8,619 nt of DNA, from positions 1 to 8,619 of the forward strand of contig VGGM01000043.1 of NCBI GenBank assembly GCA_016868515.1. Reading direction: 5' to 3'. The notes below the pieces were generated by a model, which was not told the origin of the DNA, did not search any database, and worked only from the letters and a program-made list of their open reading frames with translations. This document shows positions 1 to 5,952 of the stretch, piece after piece (positions within the stretch are counted from its first letter, which is position 1; each line of letters opens with the position of its first letter). The translations under genes were made by a program, and so were the position numbers. The DNA comes from Bacteroidota bacterium. GTDB taxonomy: Bacteria > Bacteroidota > Bacteroidia > Bacteroidales > VadinHA17.

Positions 1-1040
1 TGCAACAGTTTCATCAACATCTCCACGAACGACGGCTCCAGTCCGTTGGCCTTTCCATGGGCCATCCTCGTACGCAATATCTCCAGCCACCGCTCCATCT
101 GGAGAACGGTAACGTTATTCCGGCACTTATACTCACCCATCCGGACAGAGACTCCCATTCTTGCGGCAATAAGCTCAACTATCTGATAATCGATAGAGTC
201 GATCTGATGACGCAACTCTTCAAGCTGGTTAAGGAATCCCGGATCGTCGGTTGTGGGCTTTCTGACAATTAGTTTCTCCATCATAGCCGCAAAGCCGGCC
301 GGGGTAAGCTGCTGCCCTGCATCACTCAGGGCAGCGGAAGGATTGATATGCACCTCCACCATTAATCCTCTCATATTCAGGTCGAAGGCCTTCTGTGCTA
401 CTTCGGGAACCAGGGCCGCATCGCCGGCTATATGGCTCGGGTCGCAGATTACAGGTATATCGGGAAACCGTCTCCGGAGTTCAATGGGTATCTCCCACTT
501 CGGCATGTTTCTGTAAACTGTTCTTTCGAAGGGAGAGAAGCCCCTGTGAACAGCTGCCACCATTTTTACTCCGGCAGCCTGAATTCTTTCTATTGCTCCT
601 GTCCACAGGTCAATATCGGGACTCAGGGGGTTCTTAACCAGTACGGGGATAGCGGTTCCGCTGAGGGCTGCAGCAATATCCTCTACAGAGAAAGGGTTTG
701 ATACGGTGCGGGCGCCAAGCCATACCATATCGGTAATATTATCCTTAACGACAGCCTCAACATGGAGCGGTGATGCCACCTCGGTGACTATTCCCAGCCC
801 GGTTTCCGACTTTACCTTTGCCAGCCACTGCAGGGCCCTGGTTCCGGCACCGCTGAAGGACCCGGGGCGGGATCGTGGTTTCCATATACCGCTCCTGAAG
901 AGGTGAACACGGCCTGTTGCAGCCAGGTCTTTTGCCGTAGCAACAACCTGGGCTTCGCTTTCCGCGCTACATGGGCCCGCAATGATGAGAGGGTCGCCGG
1001 TTCCTGCAAACCAGTCAGCAATAAATTCCCTGACTTCCAT
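1..1040 (-). CDS. Bifunctional DAHP synthase (type I-beta) / AroQ chorismate mutase, 3' end cut by window
   Basis: Condenses phosphoenolpyruvate with erythrose 4-phosphate (first shikimate step) and also rearranges chorismate to prephenate. In total 346 codons are visible, and the frame is open to the left edge; the family is usually about 355-370 aa, so only a short C-terminus is missing. Residues ~17-255 are the DAHP synthase barrel: IAGPCSAE (20-27, metal Cys24), IWKPRSRP (52-59), VKNP (135-138), CDPSH (199-203). Putative metal ligands Cys24, His203, Glu229 and Asp240 have the His-26-Glu-11-Asp spacing of the Thermotoga enzyme. Residues ~270-346 are an AroQ helix bundle with LRHQID (Arg277), Arg294, EYK (Lys305) and QMERW (Arg317). 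The ATG shares its A with the TGA stop of the upstream 38-aa gene (TGATG), and an in-frame TGA lies 11 codons upstream, so this start is well supported. Expression is probably coupled to the cyd operon. I infer a tyrosine/phenylalanine gene may follow outside the window. Confidence 0.93.
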   Translation of the reverse strand, partial: MEVREFIADWFAGTGDPLIIAGPCSAESEAQVVATAKDLAATGRVHLFRSGIWKPRSRPGSFSGAGTRALQWLAKVKSETGLGIVTEVASPLHVEAVVKDNITDMVWLGARTVSNPFSVEDIAAALSGTAIPVLVKNPLSPDIDLWTGAIERIQAAGVKMVAAVHRGFSPFERTVYRNMPKWEIPIELRRRFPDIPVICDPSHIAGDAALVPEVAQKAFDLNMRGLMVEVHINPSAALSDAGQQLTPAGFAAMMEKLIVRKPTTDDPGFLNQLEELRHQIDSIDYQIVELIAARMGVSVRMGEYKCRNNVTVLQMERWLEILRTRMAHGKANGLEPSFVEMLMKLL

Positions 1041-1156
1041 CACTCTGCCCCGGGGCGGTTTTTCTCATAGATCCTGAGAAAGTATTTCACAAGGAGCCAG
1101 CTTACCCAAATGAGGGCCGGCCAGAGCAAATAGGCTATTATTTGTTTAATGTACAT
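1040..1156 (-). CDS. 38-aa single-pass membrane protein in the cydX position (candidate bd-oxidase small subunit)
   Basis: Small ORF, too short for most gene callers, between cydB and the DAHP synthase gene. It starts with ATG 17 bp after the cydB stop and ends in TGA overlapping the next ATG by one base. The protein begins MYIKQIIAYL. It has one hydrophobic stretch (about residues 5-27) rich in aromatics, including WPALIWVSW (12-20), then a basic/polar tail (KYFLRIYEKN, 24-33, ending GAE), suggesting one helix with a positive C-terminal side. Size, topology and position match CydX/CbdX, the 30-40 aa third subunits encoded after cydB in Proteobacteria that stabilise the b595/d hemes. I do not see the N-terminal W-Y-F-x-W-x-L-G signature of E. 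coli CydX, so homology is not shown and the role is inferred from context. No convincing Shine-Dalgarno sequence; a TCAGG abuts the ATG. That the ORF exactly fills the gap between two genes argues it is real. Confidence 0.72.
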   Translation of the reverse strand: MYIKQIIAYLLWPALIWVSWLLVKYFLRIYEKNRPGAE

Positions 1157-1173
1157 CCTGATTGCGTTTGAAT

Positions 1174-2304
1174 TCAATAGACATGATGTTCCGATTCCAT
1201 TTCACCGGGGGTTATCTTCTTGTTGCTGATGGCTTTCCACGCATACCATATGTATGCTATCACAAACGGTATTCCAAATGAGATGTAGAACATTGTACGC
1301 AGTGTAAAATGGCTCGACGATGCATTGCGGATGGTGAGCGAGCTGTTCAGATCGGCCAGCGAGGGGTAGAATGAGGTGTTGTTGTAACCGGCCAGCATGA
1401 ACAGCGCAAGCACCACCAGTATGGTACCTGAACCACTGTACCAGACAGGCTTGTGTGACTTAGTGAATACAGCGAGGTAAATTCCGGAAAGCACCAGCAG
1501 GGTCCCTGCCAGGAACAGTATCAGCACCGCCGGCATTTCGAAAAGATTCGAAGCATACTTGAACTTCTCTGTCGTAACAACTCCGGTCTGAGGGTCAACT
1601 GCGAATCCCTCCGATACCAGCAGGGTTATGACAAAGAAGAGGAATGCCACCAGGAACGGAATTGTATTTATAAGGACATTTTTCCTTGATCGGCTGCTCA
1701 GATCGTCATCGTCAACCGAGTTTATAATGTACTGCAGTCCGAGTATTCTGGCAAGGAATAGAACAGCAAAGCCCAGGGAAAGATTGCGTACAGATAGCAA
1801 TGCCTCCAGTCCGTGCCAGGGTGTCTGCCATGTCACCTGGTTAAGGAAATTCAGCCTGAACTGCGATCCCGTGAAGAAGGTGGCCACGGCCACCCCTATG
1901 AGGAACGGGCCGACCGAACCATTGATGAGCAGGAAAATATCGAATGTCTTCTTTCCGTACACATTTGAAGGCTTCGATCTGAACTCATATGCGATAGCCT
2001 GAATAATAAAGCTGAAAAGAATAGCCATCCATACCCAGTATGCGCCCCCGAAGCTTGTTGCATAAAACAGGGGGAAGGCCGCAAAGAAGGCACCTCCGAA
2101 GGTTACCAGGGTAGTAAAGGTAAACTCCCATTTTCTGCCCAGGGCATTTACCAACATTGTTTTCTGCATTTCGTTGCGGGCAAGTGAGAATATGAAGGTC
2201 TGACCACCCTGCACAAACATCAGAAAAACCAGCAGACTGGCCAGTACTGATACCACCAGCCACCAGTACTCCTGAAGAAACGTATGCGATAATGCTAATG
2301 TCAT
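1174..2304 (-). CDS. cydB: Cytochrome bd quinol oxidase subunit II
   Basis: Subunit II of the heterodimeric cytochrome bd oxidase, a cytoplasmic-membrane enzyme that reduces O2 to water with quinol and builds proton motive force without pumping. The 376 aa match the family length, with about 8-9 membrane segments (e.g. ~14-40, 62-83, 88-106, 122-145, 175-195, 210-231, 258-280, 293-308, 335-356). The Bacteroidetes-type signature is clear: FVQGGQTFIF (30-39), NALGRKWEFTF (53-63), TFGGAFFAAFPLFYATSFGG (68-87). The DGFD and WDGNE motifs of E. coli CydB are absent. The start is backed by a strong ribosome site, AGGAGG, seven bases before the ATG (CCTCCT at 2312-2317 on the plus strand). It follows cydA by 18 bp and precedes the 38-aa ORF by 17 bp, so all are probably one transcript. 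Identification is secure from motifs plus adjacency to cydA. Confidence 0.96.
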   Translation of the reverse strand: MTLALSHTFLQEYWWLVVSVLASLLVFLMFVQGGQTFIFSLARNEMQKTMLVNALGRKWEFTFTTLVTFGGAFFAAFPLFYATSFGGAYWVWMAILFSFIIQAIAYEFRSKPSNVYGKKTFDIFLLINGSVGPFLIGVAVATFFTGSQFRLNFLNQVTWQTPWHGLEALLSVRNLSLGFAVLFLARILGLQYIINSVDDDDLSSRSRKNVLINTIPFLVAFLFFVITLLVSEGFAVDPQTGVVTTEKFKYASNLFEMPAVLILFLAGTLLVLSGIYLAVFTKSHKPVWYSGSGTILVVLALFMLAGYNNTSFYPSLADLNSSLTIRNASSSHFTLRTMFYISFGIPFVIAYIWYAWKAISNKKITPGEMESEHHVY

Positions 2305-2322
2305 ATTATATCCTCCTGCCGG

Positions 2323-3870
2323 TTATTTGTTTTTAATCTGTCGGACCATGATAGAGACCTCGGCAATAAGAAGTGCCGTGAACAGCGTGGCAAAAAGCCA
2401 GAATGTTACCTGTACCGAACCAGCCGAAATGTGGCTTACGGCAACCGACACAGGCATAAGGTCCTGTATTATCCATGGCTGACGCCCCATTTCAGCCACC
2501 ACCCAGCCCAGTTCGCTGGCAATATAGGGAAGAGGGATCGACCAGAGTGCGATACGTAAGAACCACCTCTGCCGTTCAAGCCTGCCGTTAATAACAAAAT
2601 AAAGAGCCAGCACACAAAGAGCTATAAAGAAGAACCCCAGTATAACCATTATGTGGAAACTATAGAATGCTATTGGTACGTTTGGAACAATATCCTCGGG
2701 TGCGTTGAGAAATGCATACCCGAAGTACCTGAAGTAGTTTTCCTGAAAGTCGGCCTCATCAAACCTGGCGCGAAGAGATGCGGCGGTCTCAGTATTTCCG
2801 GCCTCCTTCGCAGCCTTGTATTCAAAGAGAACATCGCGGGCCAGCTTTCCCCGCTCAATCTTTTCGGCTGCCGGGAGTATTCCCATTTCAGCATTGCCGT
2901 TGATATAGTCCTTGATGCCGGGTACATATGAATCCCTGTCGCCATCGGTCATTACCGAAAGGAGGCCGGGAATTTCAATTCTCACTGCAAATTCCCTCAC
3001 GTCGAGATCGCCGATGCTCTCGCCGCTCTTTTTCAGCACCCCGGCGGCTACCAGGCCGGCGTTGCCGGTGCCTTCATACAGCGCCTCGAATGCTGCAAAC
3101 TTTACCGGCTGTACCTTTGCTATGGTTCTTGCCGATGTATCGCCTGTATAAACCAGAAACAGAGATGATAAAATTCCGAACACTGCCGCAACCACCACGC
3201 TCTTACGGGCAAACTCCAGGTCTCTCTTTTTAAGGAGGTACCATGAGCTGATGCCGATTACGAATATTGATGCCAGTACGAATCCCGATGTGATGGTATG
3301 GAGGAACTTATCGACAGCCACAGGGTTGAACAGGACCTCCCAGAAGCTCCGCATCTCATTGCGTGCCGTATCGGGATTGAATACCATTCCCACAGGGTTT
3401 TCCATCCATGAGTTTGCAACGAGAATCCACAGGGCTGAAAGGCTTGCCCCAAATGCAACAAGCCATGTGGAAACAAGATGAAACTTCTTACTCACCTTGT
3501 TCCAGCCAAAGAACATTACGGCGATGAAAGTTGATTCGAGGAAGAAGGCAAAGATACCCTCTATTGCCAGGGGGGCTCCGAAAATATCCCCTACGAACCA
3601 TGAGTAGTTCGACCAGTTGGTTCCGAATTCAAACTCGAGGATTATTCCGGTTGATACCCCTATTGCGAAGTTAATACCGAAAAGTTTCATCCAGAACTTG
3701 GTAATCGACTTCCACTCTTCGTTCCCTGTCCTAACATAGATGGTCTCCATCATCGCAATTATAAAGGAGAGCCCCAGGGTTAGAGGAACGAAGAGCCAGT
3801 GGTAAATGGCAGTGAGGGCGAACTGGGCCCTCGACCAGTCAACAAGGTTGAGGTCAATGTTCTCAATCAT
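2323..3870 (-). CDS. cydA: Cytochrome bd quinol oxidase subunit I
   Basis: Subunit I, which carries hemes b558, b595 and d and the quinol site. The 515 aa are close to the 522 aa of E. coli. Expected key residues, with E. coli numbers: His24 (H19) and His191 (H186) as heme ligands, Glu104 (E99) and Glu112 (E107) at the di-heme site and proton path, Met408 (M393, b558 ligand), Lys257 (K252) and Glu262 (E257) at the quinol site, and GWVVAEMGRQPW (455-466, containing E445 and R448 equivalents). The offset rises from +5 to +15, so the Q-loop (about 255-400) is some ten residues longer than in E. coli, placing it with long-Q-loop enzymes. The E. coli Arg391 position is His406 (SFHIM, 404-408). The ATG overlaps the end of the DUF4492 gene by 8 bases, implying coupled translation. 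The hydrophilic insert at 278-372 is part of the Q-loop. Confidence 0.97.
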   Translation of the reverse strand: MIENIDLNLVDWSRAQFALTAIYHWLFVPLTLGLSFIIAMMETIYVRTGNEEWKSITKFWMKLFGINFAIGVSTGIILEFEFGTNWSNYSWFVGDIFGAPLAIEGIFAFFLESTFIAVMFFGWNKVSKKFHLVSTWLVAFGASLSALWILVANSWMENPVGMVFNPDTARNEMRSFWEVLFNPVAVDKFLHTITSGFVLASIFVIGISSWYLLKKRDLEFARKSVVVAAVFGILSSLFLVYTGDTSARTIAKVQPVKFAAFEALYEGTGNAGLVAAGVLKKSGESIGDLDVREFAVRIEIPGLLSVMTDGDRDSYVPGIKDYINGNAEMGILPAAEKIERGKLARDVLFEYKAAKEAGNTETAASLRARFDEADFQENYFRYFGYAFLNAPEDIVPNVPIAFYSFHIMVILGFFFIALCVLALYFVINGRLERQRWFLRIALWSIPLPYIASELGWVVAEMGRQPWIIQDLMPVSVAVSHISAGSVQVTFWLFATLFTALLIAEVSIMVRQIKNK

Positions 3871-4102
3871 TTATGTCGGGTTTTGTTGTTATTTGCTCAA
3901 GAACGTGGTTGCTCTTCTCCTCATCGGTTTTGAACCGCGAACCAAGGTAGTCGGGGAAAAATAAGAGCTTAAGAACTGCGAACATTATAAATAGCTTGAC
4001 CAGGATTATGAGCCACATCTTCCTTCCCCACGGGGGCATGGTACGGAACCCGTCATAGTAGAACCTGAAGATGGAATTGATTCCGGAAAAGAGTGTTTTC
4101 AT
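3863..4102 (-). CDS. DUF4492 family small membrane protein, cyd-associated
   Basis: A 79-aa protein that I recognise as DUF4492, a family found mainly beside cydAB in Bacteroidetes and related anaerobes. Its function is not established. The family core is visible: IFRFYYDGFRTM (11-22), then WGRKMWLIILVKLFIMFAVL (25-44), one transmembrane helix running to about residue 49 and ending FFPDYLG (48-54), followed by a charged soluble tail (55-79). The amphipathic N-terminus with its Phe/Tyr cluster probably lies at the membrane surface. It begins 5 bp after the AI-2E family gene and its stop overlaps the cydA start by 8 bp, so its translation is linked to that of cydA. I infer a role as an accessory subunit or assembly factor of cytochrome bd, from gene position only. 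Family assignment is firm and the role is not. Confidence 0.88.
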   Translation of the reverse strand: MKTLFSGINSIFRFYYDGFRTMPPWGRKMWLIILVKLFIMFAVLKLLFFPDYLGSRFKTDEEKSNHVLEQITTKPDIND

Positions 4103-4107
4103 AATCG

Positions 4108-5220
4108 CTATACCTGGTCGAGTGACGAAGTAATCATTTTTACTGCCTTGAAGTTATTGAAAAATTCTTTTCCTATTACCCTTAAAACGGTATATGATGG
4201 TATTGCAAGTATCATACCTGCAACACCGGCAAAACTGCCGGCTGCAAGTATGACGATAAAGATCTCAAGAGGGTGGGCATTTACGCTGCTTGAAAAAATT
4301 ACCGGCTGAAAAATCACATTATCAATAGTTTGCGTAATCACAATCACTATAACCATGTAAGTAACAAGCGGCAGTACAACACCGGTAAAACTGGCATCGA
4401 GATTGGAAGCCACACCCATGGTGATGCCGATTATCCCACCCAGCCAGGGCCCGACGTACGGAATTACATTCAGTGTACCGATAATGAGACCTATGGTAAG
4501 TGCCTGCTGAAACTTCAGCCCCACTATCGACATCCCCGTGGTAATGAGAAACATAATGCACGTACTCTGTATAATAATCCCTATGAAGTATCTCATGAGC
4601 AGCCTCTTTATTGACGAAAGAGCTCTCCTCGCACCCTCCTCATATTTTTCGGGAACCCATATCATTATCGATTCATAGAACAGCCGTTCATCCTTCAGAA
4701 AGAAAAATGTTATGAAGGTAATTGAGAAGATTGCCACCGCCATGTTGCCGAACACCGACATAACAGATGAGAGAAAATCCTGAATGAACCCGGCACTCAG
4801 TATCTCTGACACCTTGGTCATAACATAGTTCTGTACCGAGATCTCGTAAGCCAGATCGCTGTTGAAGAATGCAATAAGACTCTCCATCTGCCGCAACGGA
4901 CTTTCAATCAGCTGCACAATCCGCTGGCTGTCTATTGAAGAAAACTGGTTAACCTGTTCACTCACCAGTGGCACGAAGATTACCAGCGAAAGAACAATCA
5001 GTGACCATATCATAATCACAGTTAATAATGCAATCACTGCCCGCGGTAAATGCCATCTCCTTATACGGATACGGCTCAGCGCGTCGACAATAGGACGGCC
5101 AACAAGTGACAACACTCCGGAAATAAGCACGTAAACTACTATATTCCTGAAGTACCAGAAGCCAAGAACCAGGAGTATAACCCCTGCAAAAATCAATATG
5201 CTTCGCCAGGAAAACTTCAT
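4108..5220 (-). CDS. AI-2E/PerM (UPF0118) family membrane transporter
   Basis: A 370-aa polytopic inner-membrane protein of the AI-2E exporter superfamily (E. coli TqsA, PerM, YdiK). Members have been linked to autoinducer-2 export or to sodium/proton exchange, and the substrate cannot be read from sequence. Two N-terminal helices (~7-40) and one at ~61-85 precede a soluble segment (~86-150). The conserved C-terminal half follows: helices ~155-175 and ~208-235, the family motif NVIPYVGPWLGG (251-262), QTIDNVIFQP (297-306), HPLEIFIVILAAG (316-328) and GMILAIPSY (335-343). It is the first gene of the probable cyd operon, ending 5 bp before DUF4492, with a candidate promoter about 35 bp upstream of its start. 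No good Shine-Dalgarno sequence precedes the ATG, which is common in Bacteroidetes. Family call is strong; a functional tie to cytochrome bd is only suggested by the packing. Confidence 0.92.
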   Translation of the reverse strand: MKFSWRSILIFAGVILLVLGFWYFRNIVVYVLISGVLSLVGRPIVDALSRIRIRRWHLPRAVIALLTVIMIWSLIVLSLVIFVPLVSEQVNQFSSIDSQRIVQLIESPLRQMESLIAFFNSDLAYEISVQNYVMTKVSEILSAGFIQDFLSSVMSVFGNMAVAIFSITFITFFFLKDERLFYESIMIWVPEKYEEGARRALSSIKRLLMRYFIGIIIQSTCIMFLITTGMSIVGLKFQQALTIGLIIGTLNVIPYVGPWLGGIIGITMGVASNLDASFTGVVLPLVTYMVIVIVITQTIDNVIFQPVIFSSSVNAHPLEIFIVILAAGSFAGVAGMILAIPSYTVLRVIGKEFFNNFKAVKMITSSLDQV

Positions 5221-5254
5221 AGGATCAGGTCAGATTTAGTTCCATCATTCTCCA

Positions 5255-5289
5255 CAAATGTACAAAATGTCTCAGTATAAAAAGACAAA
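5255..5289 (-). promoter_or_regulatory. Putative Bacteroidetes-type promoter for the AI-2E/cyd operon
   Basis: On the minus strand TACATTTG (5262 to 5255) fits the Bacteroidetes -7 box TAnnTTTG, and TTTG (5289 to 5286) could be the -33 box. The spacer is 23 bp, slightly longer than the usual 19-21, so the -33 assignment is weak. Transcription would start near 5248, giving a leader of about 28 nt before the AI-2E family ATG. This is the only gap over 20 bp upstream of the operon inside the window, so a promoter is expected here. Confidence 0.45.
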
Positions 5290-5299
5290 CAGGAGGGCG

Positions 5300-5341
5300 T
5301 GCCATATTGACAGTCTGATTTAAAAATATTCTGCCATATTG
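5300..5341. repeat. Two direct copies of TGCCATATTG, 32 bp apart, in the hsp20/AI-2E intergenic region
   Basis: TGCCATATTG occurs at 5300-5309 and again at 5332-5341, start-to-start 32 bp, close to three helical turns. The second copy extends to a perfect inverted repeat, GCCA-TAT-TGGC (5333-5343). The first is imperfect (GCCA-TAT-TGAC). They lie 88-129 bp upstream of the hsp20 start and 80-121 bp upstream of the AI-2E family start, so either gene could be the target. The arrangement resembles a pair of operator half-sites or dimer sites, but the binding protein is unknown. The rest of the 208-bp intergenic region (5221-5428) is A/T-rich; besides this repeat I see the minus-strand promoter candidate and the hsp20 ribosome site. 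Confidence 0.5.
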
Positions 5342-5413
5342 GCGCATTGCTCTATTCGGTATGCAAATTGAATATACCCACTGGAAAAAACAAAACAATT
5401 AAAAACTAAAAAT

Positions 5414-5420
5414 AAGGAGG
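5414..5420 (+). promoter_or_regulatory. Strong ribosome binding site of hsp20
   Basis: AAGGAGG lies 8 bases before the hsp20 ATG at 5429 and is a near-perfect Shine-Dalgarno sequence. Most other starts in this window lack one. It fixes the start at 5429 over the internal ATG three codons later. Confidence 0.8.
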
Positions 5421-5428
5421 ACAAAGCT

Positions 5429-5854
5429 ATGTTACCGATGATTACAAAAAGGAGTTTCAGACCGTTCTTCATGCCAGGCATTTTTGAAGACAATTTCTTT
5501 CCCACAGTTTCAGGCAGTACAAACATTACCAAGCCTGCCGTTAACATAAGGGAGGATGAGAAAAAGTACTCGCTCGAACTTGCTGTTCCGGGCATTGACA
5601 AGAAGGATCTCAAGATCGAAATCAATGAGGATATCCTTACCATCTCAATGGAGCAGAAGCAGGAAAATGAGGAGGAGACTTCAGGCTATAAGAGAAGGGA
5701 GTTCAGCTATGCGTCATTCTGCAGGAGCTTCTACCTTCCTGAAGACACCAACAGGGATAAGATTGAGGCTTCGTACAAGGACGGCGTACTTACTGTTGAC
5801 CTTCACAAAACCGAGGAGAAGGCAAAGCTCAGTAAGGTGGTTAAGATTTCGTAA
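5429..5854 (+). CDS. Hsp20/alpha-crystallin family small heat-shock protein
   Basis: An ATP-independent holdase that binds unfolding proteins in the cytoplasm and keeps them refoldable. The 141 aa are typical for a bacterial class A sHsp. A short Phe/Pro-rich N-terminal arm (1-33) precedes the alpha-crystallin domain (~35-128), with AVPGIDKKDLKIEI (52-65), YKRREFSYASFCRSFYLPE (87-105) and the diagnostic A-x3-DGVLTV box (114-123). The C-terminal tail ends VVKIS; V-K-I (138-140) may serve as the I-x-I/V anchor that docks on a neighbouring dimer. It is the only plus-strand gene here and is monocistronic: its own leader with a strong ribosome site in front and an intrinsic terminator behind. Heat or stress induction is expected for the family, but I could not identify a CIRCE element, sigma-32-like or sigma-54 promoter upstream; the repeated TGCCATATTG box is the best regulatory candidate. 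Confidence 0.95.
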   Translation: MLPMITKRSFRPFFMPGIFEDNFFPTVSGSTNITKPAVNIREDEKKYSLELAVPGIDKKDLKIEINEDILTISMEQKQENEEETSGYKRREFSYASFCRSFYLPEDTNRDKIEASYKDGVLTVDLHKTEEKAKLSKVVKIS

Positions 5855-5876
5855 CCTTAACCGGCAAAAGAACAGG

Positions 5877-5913
5877 ACCGGCGGGGATATCAATCCCTGC
5901 CGGTTTCTTTATT
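5877..5913 (+). terminator. Intrinsic terminator after hsp20
   Basis: A 12-bp stem (5877-5888 with 5893-5904, one G-T pair, otherwise complementary) closes the 4-base loop ATCA and is followed by TTCTTTATT. It starts 22 bp after the hsp20 stop. On the other strand the hairpin is followed only by CCTGTTCTTTTG, so it could weakly stop the converging flavodiiron transcript, whose stop codon is 40 bp away. Confidence 0.88.
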
Positions 5914-5952
5914 ATACATATTCAGTTCAGCTTAACAGTGGCCTGGTTCTGG

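Noticed and set aside
812..1021. 69-aa minus-strand ORF
   Set aside because: It is a frame shift of the DAHP synthase coding sequence, whose true frame holds all family motifs and runs open to the left edge.
1628..2002. 124-aa plus-strand ORF antisense to cydB
   Set aside because: Composition is that of a shadow frame (Arg/Ser/Thr-rich, no domain), and the opposite strand encodes a clear CydB.
5330..5375. Possible sigma-54 promoter for hsp20 (TTGGCGCATTGC)
   Set aside because: The invariant GG and GC are not separated by 10 bases here or anywhere else upstream of hsp20; the TTGC follows too closely.
5877..5913. Fully bidirectional terminator between hsp20 and the flavodiiron gene
   Set aside because: The minus-strand side lacks a clean U-run directly after the stem, so only the plus-strand function is well supported.
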